From contig VAWR01000057.1 in the NCBI GenBank assembly GCA_005885245.1, positions 3,157-49,918 on the forward strand: a stretch of DNA of 46,762 bases, written 5' to 3'. Made by a program: the position numbers and the translations under genes. Numbering within the stretch: the stretch's first letter is position 1; every line of letters starts with the position of its first letter. The notes under the pieces are model-generated. The model had not been told where the DNA came from, made no database searches, and saw only the letters and a program-made list of their open reading frames with translations. Origin of the DNA: Actinomycetota bacterium. Lineage in GTDB: Bacteria > Actinomycetota > Thermoleophilia > Gaiellales > Gaiellaceae. Positions 19,875-28,865 of the stretch are shown here, one piece after another.

Positions 19875-20492
19875 CTAACGCTCCTCGGGTGCGGGCTCTT
19901 CGACCTGCTCGGGCTCCGCGTCGGGCGCGGCCTCAGCCTCGGGAACCTCGGGAGCCTCGGGCTCCGACGCTGCCGGCTTCGGCCTCTTCTGCTTCTGCTT
20001 CTTCGGCTTTGGCTCCTTCAGCAGGGAGATGGTGCCGCCCGCCTGCTCGACCTTCTCCCGAGCGGTCGCCGAGATGGCGTGCACGCGGATCGTCAGCTTC
20101 TTCTTCAGCTCGCCGTTCCCGAGCAGCTTCACGTCTGTCTTGGTGTCCTTCACCAGACCCTTCTCGACGAGCGCCTCGGGCGTGACCTCGGCGCCGTCGT
20201 CGAACAGATCGAGCGAGCCGACGTTGACCGGCGCAGTGGAGGTTCTGAAGGGACCGATCGGCATCGCGTCCTTCGATGTGGCCCCGCGCTGCTTGCCCAC
20301 GCGCATGTAGATCGGCATCTGGCCGCCCTCGAACCCCGCGCGCATCTTGTGCGAGCCGGAACGGGACTTCTGGCCCTTGATCCCGCGGCCGGAATAGCGG
20401 CCCTTGCCCGAGCCCAGTCCGCGGCCGACGCGCTTGCGCGCCTTCTGGCTCTGCGCGGGCTTGAGAGAAGAGAGGTTGAGCTTCTTAGCCAT
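19875..20492 (-). CDS. rplO: 50S ribosomal protein L15 with acidic C-terminal tail
   Basis: A 205-aa protein. Residues 1-158 are ordinary L15 (KKRVGRGLGSGKGRYSGRGIKGQKSRSG, FEGGQMPIYMRVGKQRG). Residues about 159-205 are an added low-complexity tail, first Lys/Pro/Gln-rich and then Glu/Ala/Pro-rich, absent from most L15. The start ATG 20492 lies inside the 3' end of rpmD (8-nt overlap). Confidence 0.96.
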   Translation of the reverse strand: MAKKLNLSSLKPAQSQKARKRVGRGLGSGKGRYSGRGIKGQKSRSGSHKMRAGFEGGQMPIYMRVGKQRGATSKDAMPIGPFRTSTAPVNVGSLDLFDDGAEVTPEALVEKGLVKDTKTDVKLLGNGELKKKLTIRVHAISATAREKVEQAGGTISLLKEPKPKKQKQKRPKPAASEPEAPEVPEAEAAPDAEPEQVEEPAPEER

Positions 20493-20664
20493 TGTCGACC
20501 TTGACCAGGTGTCGGACCTTCCGAAGCATGCCTGCGAGCACGGGCCCGTCGTCGTGCTCGACGGACTTGCCGATCCTGCCCAACCCGAGCGCACGGAGCG
20601 TTCCGCGGTGCTTCTCGCTCTGGCCGATCTGGCTCCGAACCTGAGTGACCCGTACTTTCGCCAT
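20485..20664 (-). CDS. rpmD: 50S ribosomal protein L30
   Basis: A 59-aa protein beginning MAKVRVTQVRSQIGQSEKHRGTLRALGLGRIGKSVEHDDGP, which covers the whole L30 family. ATG 20664 has GGAG a few bases upstream; the stop overlaps the start of rplO. Confidence 0.95.
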   Translation of the reverse strand: MAKVRVTQVRSQIGQSEKHRGTLRALGLGRIGKSVEHDDGPVLAGMLRKVRHLVKVDNG

Positions 20665-20677
20665 CGTCTCCGACTTA

Positions 20678-20700
20678 GTGGCTCTGAGCCACTAACTCCC
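20678..20700 (-). repeat. 23-bp palindromic repeat, copy 1 (over the rpsE stop codon)
   Basis: A 23-bp sequence with the palindrome core GTGGCTCTGAGCCAC is repeated identically at 20742-20764, 64 bp away in the same orientation. In the operon sense it contains the rpsE TAG and would fold into a perfect hairpin just before rpmD. Confidence 0.75.
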
Positions 20701-21324
20701 TTCTCCCGTTTCGACCGGGGCGGACGGCTCAATGGGGGCTTGTGGCTCTGAGCCACTAACTCCCGCCTCGTCCTCGGGCGGCGGCTTGTACGGCAGCACC
20801 TGGGAGACCGTGAGGCCGCGCATCTTCGCGACCTCGTCGGGACGACGGAGACGCTTGAGGCCGTTGACCGTCGCCTTGGCCATGTTGATCGGGTTCGTGG
20901 TCCCGAGGCTCTTCGCGAGGATGTCGCGGATGCCGGCGAGCTCGAGCACGGCACGCACGCCGCCGCCCGCGATCACGCCGGTGCCCTCGCTCGCGGGCCG
21001 CAGGAGCACGCGCGCGGCGTCCGAGCGGCCGAGGATCTCGTGCGTGATCGTGGAGCCGTGCTTGGGCACGGTGAACAGGTTCTTCTTCGCGTCGTCGACG
21101 GCCTTCGTGATCGCGAGCGGAACCTCGCGCGCCTTCCCGTAGCCGACACCGACGCGATCGACCTCGTCGCCGATCACGACGAGAGCCGTGAACGAGAAGC
21201 GCCGGCCGCCCTTGACGACCTTCGCGACTCGGTTGATCTCGACCACGCGTTCCTTGAGCTCGCGGGTCTCCTCGCGTTCGATCACCTGACGCTCCACCGG
21301 TGTGAATTCAGGCCTTGTGCTCAC
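20692..21324 (-). CDS. rpsE: 30S ribosomal protein S5 with extra C-terminal tail
   Basis: A 210-aa protein. The S5 N-terminal dsRNA-binding domain ([29 protein letters not shown]) and C-terminal domain ([31 protein letters not shown]) are complete by about residue 185. The last 25 or so residues ([22 protein letters not shown]) are not part of the family core and are encoded by a stretch holding two copies of a 23-bp palindromic repeat. GTG 21324 follows the rplR TAA directly. Confidence 0.96.
   Translation of the reverse strand: MSTRPEFTPVERQVIEREETRELKERVVEINRVAKVVKGGRRFSFTALVVIGDEVDRVGVGYGKAREVPLAITKAVDDAKKNLFTVPKHGSTITHEILGRSDAARVLLRPASEGTGVIAGGGVRAVLELAGIRDILAKSLGTTNPINMAKATVNGLKRLRRPDEVAKMRGLTVSQVLPYKPPPEDEAGVSGSEPQAPIEPSAPVETGEGS
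20742..20764 (-). repeat. 23-bp palindromic repeat, copy 2 (inside rpsE coding sequence)
   Basis: Identical in sequence and orientation to the copy at 20678-20700. Here it is translated, giving the VSGSEP part of the S5 tail, which suggests that the tail arose from insertion or duplication of the palindrome. Confidence 0.75.
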
Positions 21325-21681
21325 TTAGAACTTCAGTCCTCCTTCGCGCGCAGCCTCGGCGAGCGCCTTCACGCGTCCGTGGTACAGGTAGCCGCCGCGG
21401 TCGAAAACCGCGGCCTCGATTTCCGCCTTCTTCGCGCTGTCGGCGAGCAACTTGCCCACCTCGGCCGCCTGCGCAGTCTTGTTTCCCTTGAAGGACTTCT
21501 TCACCTGGAGCCAGCTGGCGGACGCAAGCGTCCGGCCCGAGGCGTCGTCGACGAGCTGGCCGACAATGCCCCGGTTCGAGCGCGTGACGACGAGGCGTGG
21601 GCGCTCTGCCGTGCCGGCAACCTTGCCGCGCACGCGCTTGTGGCGTCGCAGTCGCGCCTCTCTGACCGTCAGAGTTGCCAT
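21325..21681 (-). CDS. rplR: 50S ribosomal protein L18
   Basis: A 118-aa 5S rRNA-binding protein: [35 protein letters not shown], then [46 protein letters not shown] 21681 overlaps the rplF stop by one base (TGATG). Confidence 0.97.
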   Translation of the reverse strand: MATLTVREARLRRHKRVRGKVAGTAERPRLVVTRSNRGIVGQLVDDASGRTLASASWLQVKKSFKGNKTAQAAEVGKLLADSAKKAEIEAAVFDRGGYLYHGRVKALAEAAREGGLKF

Positions 21682-22214
21682 CAGGCGCGCTTCCCGACCT
21701 TCCGGCGGACGTACTCGCCGGTGTAGCGGATGCCCTTGCCCTTGTACGGCTCGGGCGGGCGAACCTTCCGAATCTCGGCCGCGGTCTGTCCGACCTGCTG
21801 CTTGTCGACGCCCTTGACCACGATTTCTGTCGGAGTCGGAACCTCGAAGCTGATTCCCTGCCGCGCCTTGAGCACGACGGGATGCGAGTAACCGACGTCG
21901 AGGCGGAGGTCGGCGCCCTGAAGCGCCGCGCGGTAGCCGACGCCCTGAAGCTCGAGCCGTTTCTCGAAGCCCTTGGTGACGCCCTCGACCATGTTGGCGA
22001 TCAAGGTCCGTGTCAGGCCGTGCAGGGCGCGATCCTCGCCGCGTTCGGTCGGCCGGCTGACGGTGATCACGCTCTCGGCTTGCTCGATCTTCATGCGCGC
22101 CGGGACCTCTTGCGTAAGCTCGCCGAGAGGCCCGTTGACCATGACGCGGCCGGGCAGAAGCGACACGTTCACGCCGCTGGGCAATTCGATGGGCTGTCTA
22201 CCGATTCGACTCAT
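21681..22214 (-). CDS. rplF: 50S ribosomal protein L6
   Basis: A 177-aa protein with two L6 folds: [15 protein letters not shown] at the N-terminus and the C-terminal signature [28 protein letters not shown]6 lies near the sarcin-ricin loop. ATG 22214 starts 4 nt after rpsH. Confidence 0.97.
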   Translation of the reverse strand: MSRIGRQPIELPSGVNVSLLPGRVMVNGPLGELTQEVPARMKIEQAESVITVSRPTERGEDRALHGLTRTLIANMVEGVTKGFEKRLELQGVGYRAALQGADLRLDVGYSHPVVLKARQGISFEVPTPTEIVVKGVDKQQVGQTAAEIRKVRPPEPYKGKGIRYTGEYVRRKVGKRA

Positions 22215-22218
22215 CTCG

Positions 22219-22614
22219 CTACCAGATGAAGCACACGACCTCGCCGCCGATGCCTTTCTCCTCGGCCGTGCGGGAGGTGATCAGTCCGGTCGAAGTCGAC
22301 AGGATCGCCACGCCCATTCCGCCGAGCACGCGCGGCAGACGATCCTTGCCCGCGTAGACACGGCGACCGGGCTTCGACACCCGCTTGAGGTCGGTGATGA
22401 TCCTCTCGCGGCTCCGGCCGTACTTCAGCTGGATGACCAGGGTATCGAAGCTCTCGCCCTTCTTGACGTGGAAATCGGAGATGTAGCCCTCCTCCTTGAG
22501 GATGCGCGCGATGCCCTCCTTGAGACGCGATGTGGGCATCTCGGCGCTCTCGTGCAGCGCCTTGTTGGCGTTGCGGATGCGGGCGAGCATGTCGGCGACT
22601 GGATCGGTAAGCAC
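22219..22614 (-). CDS. rpsH: 30S ribosomal protein S8
   Basis: A 131-aa protein: [43 protein letters not shown] at the N-terminus and the C-terminal [33 protein letters not shown]. In E. coli S8 is the spc-operon translational repressor. GTG 22614 lies 2 nt after the rpsN stop; sequence upstream in frame is rpsN antiframe and not S8. Confidence 0.97.
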   Translation of the reverse strand: MLTDPVADMLARIRNANKALHESAEMPTSRLKEGIARILKEEGYISDFHVKKGESFDTLVIQLKYGRSRERIITDLKRVSKPGRRVYAGKDRLPRVLGGMGVAILSTSTGLITSRTAEEKGIGGEVVCFIW

Positions 22615-22616
22615 GG

Positions 22617-22802
22617 TTACCAGCTCGATTTGGTCATGCCGGGGATCACGCCCTGGTGTGCGAGGTCCCGCAGGCAGATCCGGCACAGGCCGAACTTGCG
22701 GAACACGGCTCGCGGGCGTCCACAGCGGTTGCACCGTGAATAGTTCCGCACACGGAACTTCTGCGGCCGCTGCTGCTTGATCCGGAGTGATGTCTTGGCC
22801 AC
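22617..22802 (-). CDS. rpsN: 30S ribosomal protein S14 type Z
   Basis: A 61-aa zinc-ribbon S14: [16 protein letters not shown] and two CxxC pairs ([25 protein letters not shown]). GTG 22802 overlaps the rplE stop as TAGTG. Confidence 0.96.
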   Translation of the reverse strand: MAKTSLRIKQQRPQKFRVRNYSRCNRCGRPRAVFRKFGLCRICLRDLAHQGVIPGMTKSSW

Positions 22803-23413
22803 TACTGCTGCTCCCTTCCGTCCTCGGCGAAGGGCATGCCGAGCCCGCGCAGGAGCGCCAGCCCGTGCTCGTCCGTCTTCGCAGAGGTCGTGATCGCGAC
22901 GTCGAGGCCGCGAACCTGCTGGATGTCGTCGTAGTTGATCTCAGGGAAGATGATCTGCTCGCGGATGCCGAGCGAATAGTTCCCGCGCCCGTCGAACGCT
23001 CGCGGGCTCAGTCCGCGAAAGTCGCGGATTCGGGGTAGAGCAATCGCGATCAGCCTGTCGAGGAACTCGTACATCCGAGCGCCGCGCAGCGTCACGCGCG
23101 CGCCGATCGGCATGCCCTCGCGGATCTTGAACTGCGCGATGGACTTCCGCGCCCGCCGCACCTGCGCCCGCTGGCCGGCGATGATCGTCAGCTCCTCCAG
23201 CGCAGAGTCCAGCTGCTTGGCGTCGGTCTTCGCCTCGCCGACGCCCATGTTCAGCGTGATCTTCTCGATGCGCGGAACCTCCATCGTCGAGGACAGGTCG
23301 AGCTCGTTCTTCAGGTTTCCGCGCAGCTCTTGCTCGTAAAGCGTCTTCAGGCGCGGCGCGTAGGACGCGCGCGCAGCTTCCTTGCGGACTTCTCTGACCC
23401 GCGTTGTGCTCAT
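22802..23413 (-). CDS. rplE: 50S ribosomal protein L5
   Basis: A 203-aa 5S rRNA-binding protein with an N-terminal extension of about 15 residues before [10 protein letters not shown]. The core contains [52 protein letters not shown] and [31 protein letters not shown] 23413 has GAGGTGA upstream, at the end of structured element copy B. Confidence 0.97.
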   Translation of the reverse strand: MSTTRVREVRKEAARASYAPRLKTLYEQELRGNLKNELDLSSTMEVPRIEKITLNMGVGEAKTDAKQLDSALEELTIIAGQRAQVRRARKSIAQFKIREGMPIGARVTLRGARMYEFLDRLIAIALPRIRDFRGLSPRAFDGRGNYSLGIREQIIFPEINYDDIQQVRGLDVAITTSAKTDEHGLALLRGLGMPFAEDGREQQ

Positions 23414-23434
23414 AGGTCACCTCTCGTGCCGATC

Positions 23435-23570
23435 GTGCGCGCCAGCCGCGAAACGCCCGTCTCGGAATGGCGCTCGCGCCTACAGCGCTCACGAGAGGGC
23501 GCGTAGCCGGAGGCTACGGGCCCGACTGAGGACGCCCCGAGACGGAGCGTTGCAGCGCCCTGGCGCGTGC
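23435..23570. repeat. structured intergenic element, copy B (rplX/rplE)
   Basis: Plus strand: outer stem GTGCGCGCCAG (23435-23445)/CTGGCGCGTGC (23560-23570); inner stem CCGTCTCGG (23457-23465)/CCGAGACGG (23537-23545); an additional GC-rich hairpin (about 23468-23496) shared with copy D; hairpin CGTAGCC-gga-GGCTACG (23502-23518); invariant ACTGAGGACGC (23525-23535). The stem sequences differ from copies A, C and D but still pair. Confidence 0.8.
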
Positions 23571-23594
23571 GAGCGGTGCGGGAGGGGGCCGTCA

Positions 23595-23966
23595 CTACCG
23601 GTCGATCTCCTCGCCGCAGTCCTGGCGTTTACAGACACGCACCTTGACCTGCTGGCCGTGCGATTCCTTGTCCTTCATCCCGACTCTCGTCGGCCTGTTG
23701 CACACGGGACAGACGACCATGACGTTCCCCACATGCAGGGGCGACGGCTTCTCGATCACGCCACCCGGCGTCATGCCCGCCGCTCCCATCCGGCTCGTGT
23801 TCTGGATCGGCCGCGGCTTCGTGTGCCGCTTGGCAATGTTGAGGTTCTCAACGATGACCTTCCGGTCCTTCGGGCGTGAGTCGATGACCCGGCCCTGCTT
23901 GCCGCGGTCCTTGCCGCTGAGAACATGGACGAGATCTCCCTTGCGGATGCGCATTGTGTGCGCCAC
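23595..23966 (-). CDS. rplX: 50S ribosomal protein L24 with C-terminal Cys motifs
   Basis: A 123-aa KOW-domain protein: MRIRKGDLVHVLSGKDRGKQGRVID and NIAKRHTKPRP. The C-terminus VVCPVCNRPTRVG...VRVCKRQDCGEEID has two Cys pairs (CxxC and CxxxxC), suggesting a zinc site found in only some L24. GTG 23966 overlaps the rplN stop and has GGAGG at 7 nt. Confidence 0.96.
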   Translation of the reverse strand: MAHTMRIRKGDLVHVLSGKDRGKQGRVIDSRPKDRKVIVENLNIAKRHTKPRPIQNTSRMGAAGMTPGGVIEKPSPLHVGNVMVVCPVCNRPTRVGMKDKESHGQQVKVRVCKRQDCGEEIDR

Positions 23967-24334
23967 TAGAGAACCTCCGGTGCCAGCGAGACGATCTTCA
24001 TGAAGTTCTTCTCACGCAGCTCCCTGGCGACGGGCCCGAAGATGCGCGTCCCTCGCGGGTTCCGCTGCGCGTCGATGATCACCGCGGCGTTCTCATCGAA
24101 GGCGATGGTCGTCCCATCGTCGCGGCCGAACGGCTTCCGTGTGCGGACGACCACGGCCTGCACGACCTCGCCCTTCTTGACGGCGCCCTGGGGAGCCGCC
24201 TGCTTGACCGTACCGACGATGATGTCGCCGACCCGGGCGTAGCGACGACCCGTGCCGCCCTTGACGCGGATGCACAGGAGCTCGCGCGCGCCGGTGTTAT
24301 CGGCCACTCGCAGTCTCGACTCCTGTTGGATCAC
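23966..24334 (-). CDS. rplN: 50S ribosomal protein L14
   Basis: A 122-aa protein, exactly the family length: [27 protein letters not shown] at the N-terminus and [31 protein letters not shown] at the C-terminus. GTG 24334 is chosen because it aligns with the family start and is preceded by a strong AAGGAGG; the upstream gap contains structured element copy C. Confidence 0.97.
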   Translation of the reverse strand: MIQQESRLRVADNTGARELLCIRVKGGTGRRYARVGDIIVGTVKQAAPQGAVKKGEVVQAVVVRTRKPFGRDDGTTIAFDENAAVIIDAQRNPRGTRIFGPVARELREKNFMKIVSLAPEVL

Positions 24335-24355
24335 AGGCGTCCCTCCTTCCAGATC

Positions 24356-24473
24356 GTGCTCTCTGGCCGCGAAAAGCAAGCCATGCAAGGACGCAGGGAG
24401 CGCGCGTAGCCGTAGGCTACGGGCGCGACTGAGGACGCGGCAGGGCGCCGCTTTGCAGCGCGCCAGAGAGTGC
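24356..24473. repeat. structured intergenic element, copy C (rpsQ/rplN)
   Basis: Plus strand: outer stem GTGCTCTCTGG (24356-24366)/CCAGAGAGTGC (24463-24473); inner stem GCCATGC (24380-24386)/GCAGGGC (24440-24446) with one A-G mismatch; hairpin CGTAGCC-gta-GGCTACG (24405-24421); invariant ACTGAGGACGC (24428-24438). Same layout and length as copy A. Confidence 0.8.
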
Positions 24474-24497
24474 GAGATGGGAGGAGGGCCGCCGTCA

Positions 24498-25355
24498 TTA
24501 CCTTGCGGCCTCTACTACTTCGACGAGCCGCCAGTGCTTGGACTTCGAGACCGGTCGCGTTTCGACGATCCGAACGACGTCGCCGACGTTGGCGGCGTTC
24601 TGCTCGTCGTGCGCATGGAACTTCACGCTGTGGCGGACAACCTTCTTGTAGCGCCGGTGCGACTTGATCGTGTCGACCTTGACGACGATCGTCTTGTCCA
24701 TCGCGCTCGAGACGACGACGCCGCGGCGCTCCTGGCGCCGACCGCGCTCAGAGTCGGCCTTGGGCAGGCGGGTGATCGGCTTGCGCTCGGCGGGGCGCTC
24801 GCGTCGCGTCTTGGGACGCTGACGGCGCTCCGCACGCGGCACGTGCTTGCGCTTCTTCTTCGGCTGGGAGACGGCGGGCGGCTCCGCCTCGGCCGCAGGA
24901 GCCTCCTCGGCTTCGGTCGCAGGCGGCTCCTTGACCGCCTCGGCGGGCATCTCGGGAGCAGGCTCTTCCGCAGCCGCCTCCGCGACGGGCTCGGGTGCAG
25001 GCTCGTCAGCCGGGGCTTCCTGGGCCGGAGTCTCTTCTGGCATGGGCTCTTCCGCCACCGGTGCCTCGGCGACCGGCTCGACTTCGGCGACAGGCTCCTC
25101 GACCGGCGCCTCGGCGACCGGTTCCGGAACCACTTCCTCGACGGGAGTCTCGGCAGCCTCTTCCTCGACCAGAGGCGTCTCCTCGACCTTCTTCTTCGGA
25201 GCAGCCTTCTTCGCCGCCGGCTGCTTCGCGGCGGTCTCCTTCTTGGCTGCCGGTTCCTTCTTCGCGGCCGGCTTGCGCTTCGGCTTTTCTTCGGCCACGG
25301 TCTCGGGAGCCTCCTCGTCCTTCTTCTTGCGCGTCGTCTTCTTCTCGTCAGCCAT
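24498..25355 (-). CDS. rpsQ: 30S ribosomal protein S17 with ~200-aa N-terminal extension
   Basis: A 285-aa protein. Only the last 82 or so residues are S17 ([42 protein letters not shown]...[28 protein letters not shown]), which is the whole usual protein. Residues 1-200 are low-complexity: Lys/Ala/Pro-rich at first, then acidic Ala/Glu/Pro/Val repeats ([12 protein letters not shown]-like), then a basic [12 protein letters not shown] segment. The ATG at 25355 overlaps the rpmC stop (TGATG), which fits the operon's coupling style and supports the long form as the true start. The extension is inferred to be disordered. Confidence 0.9.
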   Translation of the reverse strand: MADEKKTTRKKKDEEAPETVAEEKPKRKPAAKKEPAAKKETAAKQPAAKKAAPKKKVEETPLVEEEAAETPVEEVVPEPVAEAPVEEPVAEVEPVAEAPVAEEPMPEETPAQEAPADEPAPEPVAEAAAEEPAPEMPAEAVKEPPATEAEEAPAAEAEPPAVSQPKKKRKHVPRAERRQRPKTRRERPAERKPITRLPKADSERGRRQERRGVVVSSAMDKTIVVKVDTIKSHRRYKKVVRHSVKFHAHDEQNAANVGDVVRIVETRPVSKSKHWRLVEVVEAAR

Positions 25356-25558
25356 CAGTTTGTCGTCAGCCTTCCTTCGCGCTCGTGGCGCACGGTGAGG
25401 ATGCGCGCGATCTCGCGCTTGGCGAGCTTCAACCGCGCGCTGTTCTCCAGCGCGCCGGTCGCCGATTGGAAGCGCAGGTTGAACAGCTCCTGGCGCCGAT
25501 CGTGCAATGCGTTCTCCAGTTCCTCGTCGGTCATGTCCCTCAGGTCTCTAGCTCTCAA
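25355..25558 (-). CDS. rpmC: 50S ribosomal protein L29
   Basis: A 67-aa helical hairpin protein near the tunnel exit: [30 protein letters not shown]...[28 protein letters not shown] 25558 restores the usual L29 N-terminus (MKAxDLR-like), whereas the first ATG (25534) would remove eight conserved residues. The start overlaps the end of rplP by 11 nt. Confidence 0.95.
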   Translation of the reverse strand: MRARDLRDMTDEELENALHDRRQELFNLRFQSATGALENSARLKLAKREIARILTVRHEREGRLTTN

Positions 25559-25973
25559 AGAGATCAGCCTCTCGTTTCACGAACTTGGTCTTGACGGAGA
25601 GCTTCGTCCCGGCAAGTCGAAGCGCCTCCTGCGCAAGCGGCTCGGGGACGCCGGCGAGCTCGAACATCACACGGCCCGGCTTGACGACCGCCACCCAGTG
25701 TTCGGGTGACCCTTTGCCGGAGCCCATGCGCGTCTCGGCCGGCTTCTGCGTGGTCGGCTTGTCCGGGAAGACGTTGATCCACACCTTCCCGCCGCGCTTG
25801 ATCTTGCGGGTCATCGCGATTCGCGCAGCCTCGATCTCGCGGTTCGTTACCCAGCCTGTTTGCAGGGCCTTGAGCCCGAAGTCCCCGAACTGCACGGAGG
25901 TCTGGCCCTTGGCGTACCCGCGGCGGCGGCCGCGCTGGTGCTTGCGGAACTTCGTCTTCTTCGGGAGAAGCAT
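25548..25973 (-). CDS. rplP: 50S ribosomal protein L16
   Basis: A 141-aa protein: [92 protein letters not shown]16 organises the A-site side of the 50S. ATG overlaps the rpsC stop (TGATG). Confidence 0.97.
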   Translation of the reverse strand: MLLPKKTKFRKHQRGRRRGYAKGQTSVQFGDFGLKALQTGWVTNREIEAARIAMTRKIKRGGKVWINVFPDKPTTQKPAETRMGSGKGSPEHWVAVVKPGRVMFELAGVPEPLAQEALRLAGTKLSVKTKFVKREADLFES

Positions 25974-27097
25974 CAGCTATCAGCCTTTTCCTGCTTGGTT
26001 GGATCCTCGGTCTGCTGCTTCGGAGTGGTGCTGTCGGGCGCGTCGGCAACGGGCGCCGGAGTCGTCTCGACCTGCGGCGCATCGGTCTCTGTCGGGGGAC
26101 CCTCCCGGTTCCCCCGAACCCCCTCCACTGGTCCACTCTCGCGGACGGGTGGCTGCGCCGCCTGCTCCCGCCCCTCGGCCGAGGTCGCGGTCTCGTCGGT
26201 GCGCGGCCGCTCCACGTTGTCCTGCTGGCCGGCACGGTTTCGCGGTGCTGACCTACCACGGCCTTGTCCACGGCCCTGGCCGCCGCCGCGGCCCTGTCCA
26301 CTGCGCTTCCGACCCGGACGCACCGGGCCGAGGCCCTCGCGATCGCGCTGCCTGTCGCGACCGCCCTCGCGCGACGCACCGAGTCCTTCGACGTTCGCGC
26401 GTCGGCGTCGAGCCTGATCCTGCTCCCCGAGCCGCACGTCCTTCTCGGTGTCGAGACCGCCGTAACCCTCCGGCATGATCTCGCCCTTGTTGATCCAGAC
26501 CTTGACGCCGATCCGGCCGAAGGTCGTCTTGGCCTCGACGAACCCGTAGTCGATGTCCGCACGAATCGTATGCAGCGGTACGCGACCTTCCGAATAAGCC
26601 TCGGACCGGCTCATCTCGGTGCCGCCCAGACGGCCGCCGCACTGGATGCGGACACCCTTGGCGCCGGAGCGGATTCCAGACGCCAGCGCGCGCTTCATCG
26701 CGCGCCGGAAGCTGACCCGGTTCTGCAGCTGCTCGGCGATCGATTGCGCGACGAGCTTGGCGTCGAGCTCAGGCCGCTTGATCTCATTGATGTTGATGTG
26801 GACGTTCTTCTTGGTGATCGCGTGCAGCTCTTTGCGAAGCGCGTCGACCTCGACGCCCGACTTTCCGATCACGATGCCCGGCCGTGCGGTGTAGATGTCG
26901 ACGGTGATCCGCTGCTTGTCCTTGCGGATGAGGATGTCGGACAGGCCCGCATGCGCAAGCTTGTTCGTGATGTGGTCCCGGATCTTGATGTCCTCGATTA
27001 GGTAGCCCGGGAACTCCTTCTTGCCCGTGTACCAGTTGGACTTCCAGTCGTGGATGACGCCGACGCGCATCCCGCCGGGATGGACTTTTTGACCCAT
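25973..27097 (-). CDS. rpsC: 30S ribosomal protein S3 with ~160-aa C-terminal extension
   Basis: A 374-aa protein. Residues 1-211 are complete S3: [20 protein letters not shown] domain with [17 protein letters not shown], and the S3_C domain ([19 protein letters not shown]...[27 protein letters not shown]). Residues about 212-374 are extra: an Arg/Gly/Gln-rich block ([16 protein letters not shown]) followed by an acidic, Pro/Thr-rich end. The Arg/Gly block suggests RNA contact near the mRNA entry; this is inference. ATG overlaps the rplV stop (TAATG). Confidence 0.95.
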   Translation of the reverse strand: MGQKVHPGGMRVGVIHDWKSNWYTGKKEFPGYLIEDIKIRDHITNKLAHAGLSDILIRKDKQRITVDIYTARPGIVIGKSGVEVDALRKELHAITKKNVHININEIKRPELDAKLVAQSIAEQLQNRVSFRRAMKRALASGIRSGAKGVRIQCGGRLGGTEMSRSEAYSEGRVPLHTIRADIDYGFVEAKTTFGRIGVKVWINKGEIMPEGYGGLDTEKDVRLGEQDQARRRRANVEGLGASREGGRDRQRDREGLGPVRPGRKRSGQGRGGGQGRGQGRGRSAPRNRAGQQDNVERPRTDETATSAEGREQAAQPPVRESGPVEGVRGNREGPPTETDAPQVETTPAPVADAPDSTTPKQQTEDPTKQEKADS

Positions 27098-27606
27098 TAG
27101 TTCGCCGTCTCCTTCTTCCTTGCGGGACGCTTCGACGCGGTCTTCTTCTTCGAGGCCTCCGCGGTCTTCTTCCTCGTGGATGCGCGGCTCGGCTTCGGCG
27201 CCTCCTCGACGGCCTGAGCCGCGGACTGCTGCTCGACGGCCGGCGCATCGTATGGAAGCTCTGCCAGAAGCACCGTGATGTGGCAGGTGCGCTTGCGGAT
27301 GCGGGCCACCCGGCCACGCGCGCGGGCGCGCCAGCGCTTCATCACCGGGCCGCTGTCTGCATATGCGGCCTTGACGTACAGCCTTTCCTCGGCGATGCCG
27401 TGGTTGGACTCGGCATTGGAGACCGCCGAGTGCAAGACTTTCTGCAGCACCTGGGCTGCCTCTCGCGACGTGAACGCGAGCACTGCCCGGGCCTCGGGCA
27501 CGCTGCGGCCGCGGATGTGCTCCGCGACCAAACGGGCCTTGCGCGGCGACATGCGCACGTACTTCGCTTCCGCGCGCACTTCGCGTGGTGTCTCCGTGGT
27601 GCTCAT
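27097..27606 (-). CDS. rplV: 50S ribosomal protein L22 with basic C-terminal tail
   Basis: A 169-aa protein. The L22 core ([21 protein letters not shown]...[11 protein letters not shown]...[24 protein letters not shown]) ends near residue 117; the remaining 50 or so residues are Ala/Glu then Lys/Ala-rich, ending [18 protein letters not shown]22 lines the peptide tunnel. ATG 27606 has a GAGAGG ribosome site. Confidence 0.96.
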   Translation of the reverse strand: MSTTETPREVRAEAKYVRMSPRKARLVAEHIRGRSVPEARAVLAFTSREAAQVLQKVLHSAVSNAESNHGIAEERLYVKAAYADSGPVMKRWRARARGRVARIRKRTCHITVLLAELPYDAPAVEQQSAAQAVEEAPKPSRASTRKKTAEASKKKTASKRPARKKETAN

Positions 27607-27664
27607 CGGCAGGCCTCTCGCCGATGAGCGGGGGAAGGGGCGACGGGGGAAACCGGGAGGACGC

Positions 27665-27952
27665 TCACGTTCTCTTCTTCACCTCGGTCTTGCGGTCCCC
27701 GGAATGCCCGCGGAAGGTGCGCGTCGGCGCGAACTCGCCGAGCTTGTGACCGACCATCTGCTCCGAGATGAACACCGGCACGTGCTTGCGGCCGTCATGG
27801 ACCGCGATCGTGTGCCCGACCATGTCCGGGAAGACGGTGGAGGTGCGCGACCAGGTGCGGATCATCCGCTTCTCGTTTCGTTCGTTCATCGCCTCAATGC
27901 GGCTCATCAACCGCTCCTCGACGAAAGGCCCCTTCTTTGAACTTCTGCTCAT
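27665..27952 (-). CDS. rpsS: 30S ribosomal protein S19
   Basis: A 95-aa head protein: [75 protein letters not shown] 27952 has GAGGAG. It is followed by a 58-nt gap before rplV in which nothing specific is seen. Confidence 0.97.
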   Translation of the reverse strand: MSRSSKKGPFVEERLMSRIEAMNERNEKRMIRTWSRTSTVFPDMVGHTIAVHDGRKHVPVFISEQMVGHKLGEFAPTRTFRGHSGDRKTEVKKRT

Positions 27953-28000
27953 CTGCCTCTCCTCAATTCACCCGAGCGAAGCGACGGGTCAAACTTCTCC

Positions 28001-28029
28001 ACGATGAAAATGCGCAGCATTTTCATCGT
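28001..28029. other. perfect 13-bp hairpin overlapping the rplB stop codon
   Basis: ACGATGAAAATGC (28001-28013), loop GCA, and its exact complement (28017-28029). On the minus strand the 5' arm includes the rplB TGA; on the plus strand the hairpin is followed by TTTT, so it would be an intrinsic terminator for antisense transcription. In the operon sense it may protect or pause the message between rplB and rpsS. Confidence 0.6.
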
Positions 28030-28865
28030 TTTTCCTTACCTCGTCTCCGCGAGCGGACGATCAAACGGTTGGATTCCTTGTGCTTCCGGCGCGTGCGCTT
28101 GCCGAGCGTCGGCACGCCCCAGGGCGTGACCGGGTGGCGGCCGCCCTTCGACTTGCCCTCGCCGCCGCCGTGCGGATGGTCGACGGGGTTCATGGCGGAG
28201 CCGCGCACCGTCGGCCGCTTGCCCTTCCACCGGCTCCGTCCTGCCTTGCCGCCGGTGATGTTCTCGTGGTCCACGTTACCGACCTGCCCGATCGTGGCGC
28301 GGCAGGTGAGCGGCACTCGCCGCATCTCGCCCGACGGGAGGCGCAGGACACCGTAGCCCTCGTCTTTCGCGACGAGCTGGACGCCTGATCCGGCGCTACG
28401 CGCCATCTGACCGCCCCGACCCGGCTTCAGCTCGACGTTGTGGACGAGTGTGCCCGTCGGGATGTTCAGGAGCGGCAGCGCGTTGCCGGGCTTGATGTCG
28501 GCGGCCGGTCCGGACTCCACCGTCGCGCCGACCCGCAGTCGCGCCGGCGCCAGGATGTAGCTCTTGGCTCCGTCGGCGTAGTGCAGGAGCGCGATGCGCG
28601 CCGAACGATTCGGGTCGTACTCGATCGCAGCCACCTTCGCCGGCACGCCGTCTTTCGTCCGCTTGAAGTCGATCACGCGGTAGCGTCGCTTGTGACCGCC
28701 ACCCTGGTGGCGGGTCGTGATCCGGCCTTTGTTGTTCCGGCCACCCTTCTTCGTCAGCTTCTCCGTCAGTGCTTTGTCCGGCTTCGACTTCGTGATCTCC
28801 TCGAACGTGGAGACGGTCATGAAGCGACGGCCCGGCGAGGTGGGCTTGTAACGGCGAAGGGCCAC
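28023..28865 (-). CDS. rplB: 50S ribosomal protein L2
   Basis: A 280-aa protein: [43 protein letters not shown] and the C-terminal [28 protein letters not shown] with the His needed near the peptidyl-transferase centre. GTG 28865 overlaps the rplW stop (TAGTG) and has GAGGGGG upstream. Its last codons are part of a 13-bp hairpin. Confidence 0.97.
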   Translation of the reverse strand: MALRRYKPTSPGRRFMTVSTFEEITKSKPDKALTEKLTKKGGRNNKGRITTRHQGGGHKRRYRVIDFKRTKDGVPAKVAAIEYDPNRSARIALLHYADGAKSYILAPARLRVGATVESGPAADIKPGNALPLLNIPTGTLVHNVELKPGRGGQMARSAGSGVQLVAKDEGYGVLRLPSGEMRRVPLTCRATIGQVGNVDHENITGGKAGRSRWKGKRPTVRGSAMNPVDHPHGGGEGKSKGGRHPVTPWGVPTLGKRTRRKHKESNRLIVRSRRRGKEKR

